A DNA stretch of 25,749 bases, from assembly GCA_027576995.1 (NCBI GenBank), contig JANBQC010000276.1, forward strand, positions 2,970 to 28,718, read 5' to 3'. Each line of letters opens with the position of its first letter. Position 1 is the first letter of the stretch. Source of the DNA: Dimargaris cristalligena (taxonomy: Eukaryota; Kickxellomycota; Dimargaritomycetes; Dimargaritales; Dimargaritaceae). Made by a program: the position numbers and the translations under genes. Of this stretch, positions 18,327 through 25,749 are shown piece by piece. The notes below the pieces were generated by a model. The model did no database searches, was not told the origin of the DNA, and saw nothing but the letters and a program-made list of their open reading frames with translations.

Positions 18327-21300
18327 TCAGTCTTTCAGATATTTGTGGTACAATTTCAGCATCGTTCGGTCCCCGCAACAACCGGCCATGGCATTAATTC
18401 CATTATGGGTGCCATAGCCCGCCCGTTCCCGTTCTAGACAAAACAGGGCATCGCGCACGGTGATAAGACCCGGGGTATGGGGCGAGGTAATGGATGACGG
18501 CGCAAAGGGCGAGCGACCTAAATGGGTAAGATGACGCCGGAAAGGTAAGCCCGTGGCGCCGACCCCTCCACTCCCGACGGCGGTGGGTGGAGTGGATGCA
18601 CCACTACCTCCTGCCGCAGTAGCAGCGGCGGTGGTTGATGATAATGATGACATGGCCGTACCCAACCCCCCTGGGGGGCCACCGGGTCCGAAGGGACTGC
18701 TATCGACTGATGCAAATGGGGAAGCGGTACTACTCAAACCGGTACGGATCGGCCGCCGCATAAAGGCGGGCCGGGGAGCGGGGGAATTACTTCCCGGTAC
18801 ATCCCCCCCACTTCCACCGCTACCTCCTAACCGACTGCCTCCCAGGGAGGTCATTGATTTACCAGCTTGCAATGAAGCCGGTGGTCGAGTGGGGGTTTCG
18901 GGATCTAGTTGGCCACTCGGGGCATCTGGTTTTCGGTCTTTGCGTCCGGCAATCGGTGTCACCATTTCCATTTCCACGTCCCCCTCCCCTTCCGCCTCCC
19001 CCTCCAGTCCAAATGACGGTGTAAGCGAACCGAGTATGGCATTGGCGGTGGAAGTCAGGATCGGATTAAAGGAGACCGATCGGGCCATCGGCTGGGCTCG
19101 TTTTGCGTCAGTAGGGGTAGCCGTGGAAGGGTCAATATCCATCATGGAGGTATTTCCCCCGCCTTCACTCGGGTTAGGAGTAGTTTCGCGTCGGGATAGA
19201 GGTGAGTAATGCTGGGGGGTATGTCGACTAGGGTCCCGTGATCCGGCAGCTACTCCCCCCCCACTACCGAGCGATGCCGAAGCAACTGAAGACTCACCAC
19301 CGCCGCCGGCCGTCGTTGATAAATTCGTTGGGGTTGGGGTTTCGCCTCCAACCCCCACTGTACTTGGTTTCCCACCGGCCCCGACTAACGACGACTTGGA
19401 CCGTTCGGAGAGGGTGAGGCCCGTCGAGGAGAGGGAAGAGGGGGTCGGAGAATGTGCCGCCCGACCCGCACCTCCACCGGATGAATCCATCATCATCCAA
19501 CTTTTACGCATGCCGCCCGCGCTCAAGAAAGCCGTTTGATTTGTGATTTTCTTGCGGATATCTTCGCTCACACTTCGGGCCACGGACAGCGGGCCCGAAC
19601 CCGGTTCTTTACGTTTCTTCTTCAGCGGTCGGGTGGGGGTCGCCGTATTGGTCGTCGTGGTGGTAGGGCCGCCGCTGTGGGCGTCGTCGGGTTTACTATC
19701 ACCCGTCGCTTTGCCGTCCGCGGAAGTATCCCCCCTTGAGGGACTGGTGGCCCGGGTGAGGCCAGGGGTTCCACTCCCAGTGGGACGGATTAAACCGTCC
19801 GTGGAATCGGATGAAAGACCCTGGGCCCCTGCAGTTCCGGAGAGGGCCGGTCCAGCCCCACCAGCCACATTCGCATTACCCGAGGTGGAGGAGCCATTGG
19901 CTGCCCCGGAACTATTCCCACCACTGGTGGCGCCGGCCCCCGTTCCAGCCGCCGCCGCTGATGACGAGCCAGACCCTGAGGTCGTCGTCACCTTGGCCTC
20001 ATTCACGGCCTCCTGCGCGTCGTGCAATCGCTTATTCCGGTCCAGTATTTCAATTTTGCGAATCCGTTCCGTTTCCTTATCAACCCGTTCCAGGGCCATG
20101 AGTTGTTTACGAACATCCTGGTGAATAACGATTCGGTAGAGGGGGGTATGGCCGTCCGACCCCATTGGGGGTGGGGCGAGGAGATGGGAACGGGTCCGGT
20201 GTTTACTGGCTTGGACCATTTGTTCCACGAGACCCCGCAGGCGGTCCTGGGCGGCGAAGGCGAGGTAGTCGAGGGTTTCGGTATCCACGTCGGTGAGGCG
20301 GAACCGGGACAGGATGGCCTCGACCGATCGGTGCAGGGCGGAGGAATTGAGGAAGGACTGGGTTTTACTCCGGTCCATATGATCGCCACTGGATGGGCCT
20401 AGGGAAGGGTCGCCGCCGTCCATTCCACTGCCCTTACCCGGGCCGGACTTCTGGTGGTCCCGGAACATAATTTCGGACTCCTCCGTAAGATCAAACCCGG
20501 CGTAGCCCATAACATCGGAAAGTGGATCGAAATCGGCCTTCTCCCCGGGGCCTGAATTAGTAGCAAGGAACAAAGAGTGATATACAAAGGGGACTGGTGG
20601 CGTGGTTAGTTTCGGTGGCAATAGGAATCAGTAACTAAGATCGCCTCATGTATCACAAAGATATGGGACACCGGAGTGAAGGAGAAGCCCGCAGCTTATA
20701 GAAATTAAATAAATAAAAGTACAAAGCCTCGTATGTTTTGACCAACCGGTGAGGATACACCATGGGGTAAGTACCGCTCATTGGAAAAATTATGGAAAGG
20801 TACGCCTGTATATCAAATGAACTCATAGCCCAATCTTACCTGCTACATTGCCTAAACTATCGCCGCCCAACTTCGTATCATTACCGGCCACATCCACACT
20901 ACCCGCCCGAGAAACATGATGTCCGGTCTTCAGTTTCTTATTCGATGCGGTCGCCCGCCCTCGACTCCGGGCGGCAGCAGTGGGTGTGGGAGTAGATGCC
21001 GTCGCGGCCGTTGGTGTAGTGACATTAGCTGCAGTATTGGTGGTGGTCGCGGCGGCGGGGGTGCTGGTGGTGGAAGTGGTACCAGGAGGGGCGGGTGAAT
21101 CCGCCGCATTAGGATTCGAGTCACTCGCTGGGGTGGCATTTCCACCGGATGCGGCAGTATCAGCGCCGACATTAGTAGCCGGGGCGGCGGCGGCGGCTCC
21201 CCCCTTACGGGCCCCACCAGTACCATCCTGATTAGCTTTAGCTCGGGATTTGGCCCGACTCTTCGCGGATGGTGGCGGTTTGATGGGCAGGACCGGTTCA

Positions 21301-23468
21301 GTCGGGGTCGAGGAAGCCGCTGTTGTCGCGGAAGGTGTAGCTTGGGCGGTGCTATCTGAGGGGAGTAGTGGTCCAGGAGCAGCAGCAGTAGTAGTAGTAG
21401 TAGCGGCGGCAGCGCCAGTCAAGCCGAGTGTTTCATCAATGGGCTCATCTTGATCCGAGCCCATACTGCTGTCCTTTAAGGTACGTTTGCGGGCCGTTTC
21501 GGATCTGCCGTTTTCAACCGCGGATCGAAGGGGCGTAGCAGTCGTCGTCGGGGCGGCGGATAGCGCAGTTGAGGCGGCGGTGGCGACGACAGCGGCAACG
21601 GTGGAAGCACTCCCCATGAGATTAGCCCCCCGGACGAGTTGGGCCAGAGGGTCGGTTTTCTTATTCGCCCCCGTCACGGGTACCCCTGTCGTCGTGGTTA
21701 GGGGTAACGCTGACAGGGGATGGGGGGGACGAATGGCCGGACCCGCGTGTGGAGTAGCTGATAATAATGCCGCTGCGGCAGCGGCGGCGACGGCGGTTGA
21801 ATTGGAAGGTTTAGCGGACACTTTAGGGCCGGATTCAGCCGCGGCCCTTTGCCGCCACTTACCTAGTAGTTCGGGTAGTTGGGCCCCCAACAGGAGATGC
21901 ACGTTTTCGATGAACTCGTCCTGGGTGATCTTGCCCTGATTCAGCCGAACGAACAGATCAATAAGGTGCTGCCGTCGCTCAGGGGGCAGGTGCTCCATGA
22001 CGCTGGAGAGGAAGGCATTGCTGGATAGTTGGTCAATAAATGCGGCTAGGATATGACTGGGGTGGGCGAGGGCACCTGGGGGTAGTGGTGGCAACGGTGG
22101 CCGAACAAGGGGTAGAGAAGGGTGGGTGCTGCTGACATTGGCAGTAGCGGTGGTAACAGTTCCTATGCCGATGCCGGTGCCCGTGCCCGTGCCAGCGGAG
22201 ATGGCGGTGGTTGGCGGTATGGCGGTAGTAGCAGGGGGAGGGGGAGGGGGAGGGTTGTCATTGTGGGGGACTCCCATTGGAGCACGGATATTGGGGGGAG
22301 GAATAGCTGCCGGTGTTTTGGGCCGGGCCGTCATAGCGGGGCCAGTCATGGGAGGGCGCAGGTTGGCCTGCGAGGCCATGAGAGCCATTCGACGAGCGGC
22401 AGCCAATGCCGTAGCTGAAGTAGTGCCCGGACGCTGGGGGATACCACCGCCCGCTGGAGGCATAGACGGGAATCCACCCGGGGGCATGGCCACCCCACTA
22501 CCGCCCGGCATCGATGGCAGCCCCATACTCGAGGATGTGAAGGGAACGGTAGCGGGATTGATCATGACCGGGGGTGGTCGAATGGCGGAAGGAGCGGAGC
22601 CAGCGAGAGGGCGGACGGGAATGACCGTGGCCGGGGCCGGGGTGACCGAGGAGGGTATACCATGGGAATCCGAACTATGAGGGGCTAATAGGGAGGCCGG
22701 AATGCCCCCGCCCATGGGCAGCGATAGGCCCAGTGCGCTGGATATAGAATCGAGTTCCAGCGAGGCTAGAATAGGGTTGAGGGAGGAGGATGATTTAGGA
22801 GACGACATCGATAGAGCCGATGCCAGGGCGTGTGAGGAGCTGATAGTACCGGGGGTGGTAGTAGTGATAGTGGTTGGTGGGTTGGAGGGTGACGCTACCG
22901 AGGCCGGGGCCAATTCCAGGGCCTGGGGGTACGACATGGCAGCGCTGGGCAATGGATTCGTCGAGGGGATAATCGTTGGGTTTGTAGGGGCAGAGTCCGT
23001 GGTAGTCATGCTGACGGGGGCGGCCCTGGTGGGGCCCGCCTGGGCAACTTCGGATAGGGGCGGAGTCAGATCCAGACCCATGATGCTACTCAAAGGGTCT
23101 AGTCCAAGGCCGTCGCCGGATTTGGGCGGGGGAAAGTCGCCTAGGGTACTCTGCAGCAGCTGATCAATGTCGACGTCCATGTCAATGGCCGAGGCGTCTA
23201 GGGTACCCTGAAACGACCCCATGATGCGATCCAGCTCATCGTCGATGGATGTGGGATTGAACGGATCGGCAGAGGCGATATCCCCCCCTCCTTGGGACAT
23301 AGTAGGGAAAGGCGATAACGAGGAGGTGGTGGAGGAGGAGGCAACCGGCTGGGCGCTGGTTGTGGTAGGGTGGGACTGGGGGGTGTCGGCGGCCAACAAA
23401 GGCAATGGGCCTAAGCCGTCGGCCTCGCTATGGGGAGTATCGGCCGACGGGTGGTGAGGAGACGTCAT
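18327..23468 (-). CDS. TAF4: TFIID subunit TAF4, 2 exons, with large low-complexity expansions
   Basis: Component of TFIID; pairs with TAF12 through a histone fold. Exon 1 is 23468-20840 and exon 2 is 20551-18327, with intron 20552-20839 (GTAAGA donor, ACTAAC branch-like motif, CAG acceptor, phase 1), giving 1617 residues. An in-frame TGA lies just upstream of 23513 and the first in-frame ATG after it is at 23468. Residues ~469-541 are a helical domain (LIDLFVRLNQGKITQDEF) resembling the RST/TAFH region of TAF4. Exon 2 opens with LSDVMGYAGFDLTEESE (887-903). The histone-fold region is ~943-995 (TETLDYLAFAAQDRLRGLVE), followed by a basic/acidic coiled coil at ~1023-1063 and a KKKRK nuclear-signal-like cluster at 1187-1191. 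The C-terminal ITVRDALFCLERER motif sits near 1573 and matches the end of animal TAF4 (RDLIFCLE). Between ~1230 and 1571 lies a Gly/Ser/Thr/Pro insertion. The two long frames are one gene: the junction restores a Gly codon. Confidence 0.88.
20552..20839 (-). other. TAF4 intron (288 nt)
   Basis: On the minus strand the donor reads CAG|GTAAGA and the acceptor ATTCAG|GC, with an ACTAAC branch-like motif about 70 bases before the acceptor. Splicing joins G + GC to make Gly877 and links exon 1 directly to the TAF4 C-terminal domain. Unspliced, exon 1 would stop after four intron codons. Confidence 0.85.
21377..21412. repeat. Trinucleotide repeat in TAF4 exon 1
   Basis: AGC/AGT/CGG triplets (plus strand) encode an Ala/Thr run within the low-complexity C-terminal part of TAF4 exon 1. 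Stays in frame with the protein. Confidence 0.7.
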
Positions 23469-23478
23469 GTGAGGATTA

Positions 23479-23520
23479 TTAGGGCTGCTGAAGAAGGAGG
23501 AGGAGGAATGCACGCGTCAT
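23479..23520 (-). promoter_or_regulatory. Candidate 13-codon uORF upstream of TAF4
   Basis: An ATG at 23520 opens a 13-codon frame encoding MTRAFLLLLLQQP and stops at 23479, ten bases before the TAF4 start. If the leader is transcribed without splicing, ribosomes would meet it first. The pyrimidine tract ending TTCTTCAG inside it could instead be a splice acceptor of a leader intron. Confidence 0.3.
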
Positions 23521-24478
23521 CCACGCCCGTATGGGACAACGTCTAATGCGACAATGTTGGCCTAGAAATTGTAGAGTTAGGCGCGTCAGAGAGAATGCGA
23601 ATGCACGAGAGGGATACTGGACGATGGAGTGGATAATGAATATAGTTCGTGAATATGCCCAATGAGTTCAATGCTTAAAAGAAAAGAGGAATGGGAAGGA
23701 GGAATTTAGGCGATTAGAAAGAATCGAAAAAGAGGACTGGGTAAAAAAAGGGTAAGGGTGAAAAAGGCACTCGGGTCTACATGCATTGCTTTAGCACCTA
23801 TGAATAATGCTCACAATGTTTTCGCCCTATGTAAAATTGCCCTTGTATTTTGTTAATGCTTTACACCGCCAACTTAGGGAGTGAAAGGAAGGGCCCATAC
23901 CATTTATTATTTTACACTGACGACATCATAATATATAGAAGAGAAAGCGAGAATAGGCGAGTATCTCAGATACAGCACACCAGTGAACCTCACCTTCCTC
24001 CTCACATGCTCCACCTGTATCGACATTCCTTTTTACACAGTAGGTCTATTGAATGACCTGGTGTACTTAGGGCAAGATCAAGATAAGGGCTTGCGGAATA
24101 CATTTATAATTAAATAGATGTCTTTCTACCGCTTGCCAAAAGGTAATACAGTTCCCGCAGGCAAACATCCGCCGGCTTCTGCCGTTGGATGATTTACGGT
24201 AGAATAAACACGTAAATGGCTTACCAGCCAGAACAACCGAGCCACGCTGGCGGAACCACCCCGGATCTCCGAGAGGTATAGTTTATTAGTCCTTCAATAT
24301 AAATATATATATTATATAGCACACATAAGAGGACACCGCCATCCACTGGGTGGGGGTGGAAAAGGCACACCTACCGACTAGCCAGTTAAACTAAAGGGAG
24401 TGTTTTGACTGGTGGTGTATTGGCACCGTAGTCACGTGGTTCTGGGTGGACCCTACCAGTGGAGAGAACACGTGCTAA

Positions 24479-24895
24479 ATGTCATGGAATTTCGGGCGAA
24501 AGCGCAGAAGGACGTGCGGGTGGGGGATGGTTAATGGTGGGCACAAGACCATTTTAGTGAGCGATGCAACTAACTGCATGTGGGGGAAGAGCCAACAACT
24601 AAGCCCCTCCAATGGGGGAGGATTGTGGCTTGGGTGGGCTATTAAAAAAAGTCTGGTAGATTCTATATATAGCCCCGCGCTTTATTTAGAAGTTCAGAAT
24701 GTACCTGGTAAACAGGATTCAACCGGGGCAGCTTACCACCACTATTGGACTCCCTCTCCCTATAGAATAAATATAGAAACATCCAAGAAGCAGGCCTCCC
24801 TTTTGAAGCACTATTGTATCTGCTGTGATTCGTCTAAATGGCCGGGGCCAGCAGCGGTTGACTTGCCTCCCCTGCCCGGCAGAGGGTTAGGATAG
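24479..24895 (+). CDS. Unrecognised open frame, 138 codons, doubtful gene
   Basis: ATG to TAG with no intron, in the TAF4-desaturase spacer. A TAA stop lies immediately upstream of the ATG, so the frame cannot extend 5'. The predicted product is basic at the start (GRKRRRTCGWG), Trp- and Ser-rich in the middle, and has a CICC cysteine cluster near its end. I see no domain, signal peptide or membrane segment. Its codon use resembles spacer sequence more than the GC-rich exons nearby. It is the longest frame in this window that is neither a gene nor a shadow of one, but at this length it may be chance. Confidence 0.15.
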   Translation: MSWNFGRKRRRTCGWGMVNGGHKTILVSDATNCMWGKSQQLSPSNGGGLWLGWAIKKSLVDSIYSPALYLEVQNVPGKQDSTGAAYHHYWTPSPYRINIETSKKQASLLKHYCICCDSSKWPGPAAVDLPPLPGRGLG

Positions 24896-25080
24896 AAGGA
24901 ATCTTTCTTAGGCCCCCTCCCTACGCTTGGCAGTTGCTGATCAGGCCATCCCGGTTATTGGCCCCCTCTCTCCACTGCCGGCCCTTTCCTTCCCTTCGTT
25001 ACACCACACCGGCCTTTCGTACAAAGGTCCGTTTTGGTTACGCCTGTCCCTCTCTTTCCGCCCCTGTTGCTCTGTTTTCC

Positions 25081-25142
25081 GTGGCCTGTCTGTCCGTCTC
25101 TCTTTATTCTCCGTGGTCTGTCTGTCCGTCTCTGTATTCTCC
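25081..25142. repeat. Tandem duplication (32 + 30 bp) in pyrimidine-rich promoter
   Basis: Two adjacent copies, 25081-25112 and 25113-25142, share GTGG(C/T)CTGTCTGTCCGTCTC followed by a TATTCTCC end. They differ by one substitution near the start and a small change at CTCTTT/CTGT. They lie about 310-370 bases upstream of the desaturase start codon. Confidence 0.8.
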
Positions 25143-25452
25143 GTGACCCCTCCCTCCCCATCCCGCTTCCCTCCGAGGTCCCCCGTTACGCCTGCTCTAT
25201 TGTCCCTTTCCAACCCTCCCTCACCTATATAGTAGTATATAGTCGGTGAAGGTACTACTACTATCACCACCACGTCCCGGTCAACTACCTTGCTCTGTAT
25301 TATTTATCCCTGACCTTGACCTTTCTTGGTTGCCTACGTTAAAGCCTCCCCCCACTATTTTTGGACCACCACCTACCTATCTACCTGCTTGACCGCCTCC
25401 ACTTCCTAAAGCTCAGTACACCCATACAAACAAGTCACATATATCGCCCGCG

Positions 25453-25749
25453 ATGACCGTAATAACCCAGCGCCAGTTCCTCGAACGGGTCCGCGAGGGC
25501 CAGGCCGTCTTTATTTTCGACCAAAAGGTCTATCGGGTAGACCGCTTTTTGGACAAGCATCCCGGAGGCCGTCTCGCCATCTGGCACATGATCGGCCGCG
25601 ATGCTACTGCCGAAATCCGCGTGATGCACCCCGACTGGGTCATCACCCGCAAAATGCCCTGCTACTGCCTCGGTGACTACCGCCCCGACGATTTATCGTC
25701 CGATACCGTGTATGACTCCGACGAGGCCGTGCAGGGGTTGGCAGTGGAA
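25453..25749 (+). CDS. Cytochrome-b5-fused front-end desaturase, probably delta-8 sphingolipid desaturase (5' part, truncated by window end)
   Basis: Only the first 99 codons are in the window. They encode an N-terminal cytochrome b5 domain: VFIFDQKVYRVDRFLDKHPGG with the heme-ligand His36 in HPGG, then LAIWHMIGRDATAEIRVMH with the second ligand His59. After it comes CYCLGDYRP, the link toward a desaturase membrane domain. The wording of the HPGG region (HPGGRLAIWHMIGRDAT) is closest to fungal sphingolipid delta-8 desaturases, which introduce a double bond into the long-chain base in the ER using electrons from the fused b5 domain. The three histidine boxes lie beyond the edge, so another b5-fused front-end desaturase or a different b5 fusion remains possible. 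The frame is open to the last base and no intron is visible yet. Confidence 0.75.
   Translation, partial: MTVITQRQFLERVREGQAVFIFDQKVYRVDRFLDKHPGGRLAIWHMIGRDATAEIRVMHPDWVITRKMPCYCLGDYRPDDLSSDTVYDSDEAVQGLAVE

Larger units (their letters stand above)
23469..25452. other. 2.0-kb divergent spacer between TAF4 and the desaturase gene
   Basis: It must hold both promoters. A uORF precedes TAF4 (23520-23479). A plus-strand frame of 138 codons (24479-24895) is listed separately at low confidence. From about 24900 to 25440 the plus strand is strongly pyrimidine-rich, with a tandem duplication at 25081-25142, consistent with a desaturase promoter and leader. No RNA gene or transposon is recognisable. 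Confidence 0.5.

Noticed and set aside
21846..21862. A perfect GTAAGT donor on the minus strand inside TAF4 exon 1
   Set aside because: It lies within the conserved-looking helical domain (LLGKWRQR) and the frame continues well past it; no matching acceptor was needed to explain the protein.
18553..23457. Many long plus-strand open frames (up to 218 codons) opposite TAF4
   Set aside because: They are mirror frames produced by the GC-rich, triplet-repetitive coding strand of TAF4; they are Ala/Gly/Val-rich and show no family features.
24124..24205. TTCTACCG / CGGTAGAA inverted 8-mers that could close an RNA stem
   Set aside because: Too short to exceed chance, and the enclosed sequence shows no tRNA, snRNA or other known fold.

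Overview
The window is nuclear DNA from a fungus, most likely an early-diverging (zygomycete-grade) lineage. Five things support this. Four-cysteine-pair NDUFA8, a Dcd1-type dCMP deaminase, a LYC1-family acetyltransferase, Hem4 and a cytochrome-b5 sphingolipid-type desaturase occur together. Introns are spliceosomal (GTAAGT-like donors, pyrimidine/CAG acceptors). Exons are GC-rich while spacers are AT-rich. Low-complexity Ser/Thr/Pro/Gly/Ala tracts are long. Spacers are wide. A relative of Dimargaris/Kickxellomycotina would fit, but that placement is inference. There are no bacterial operons, tRNA, rRNA or CRISPR that I can support.

Left part, all plus strand: NDUFA8 (complex I subunit, 2 exons, 897-1669); a 764-residue CUE-domain ubiquitin-binding protein with proline-rich motifs and a C-terminal Atg8-interacting-type motif (3830-6124); DCD1 dCMP deaminase (5 exons, 7900-10132). 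Middle: UNG1 uracil-DNA glycosylase (minus strand, 3 exons, 13087-11644), convergent with DCD1; a LYC1-type GNAT acetyltransferase (minus, 15420-14197); divergent from it, HEM4 uroporphyrinogen-III synthase (plus, 15826-17010). Right part: a gene-free AT-rich spacer with a ~330-bp imperfect inverted repeat (17441-17773); a very large TAF4 (TFIID subunit, minus, 23468-18327), whose two long open frames join through one intron; and the first 99 codons of a cytochrome-b5-fused desaturase running off the right edge (25453-25749).

The recognised genes are mostly housekeeping: respiration (NDUFA8), heme synthesis (HEM4), pyrimidine deoxynucleotide supply (DCD1), base-excision repair (UNG1), basal transcription (TAF4) and probably sphingolipid modification. 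DCD1 produces dUMP and UNG1 removes uracil from DNA, a thematic link between convergent neighbours that is probably coincidental. By my exon models about 48% of the window is coding. The least explained items are the foldback repeat at 17.4-17.8 kb, the CUE protein's combination of motifs, the low-complexity insertion inside the TAF4 C-terminal region, and a short protein-like minus-strand frame at 13.45-13.61 kb next to a canonical-looking 61-nt intron.
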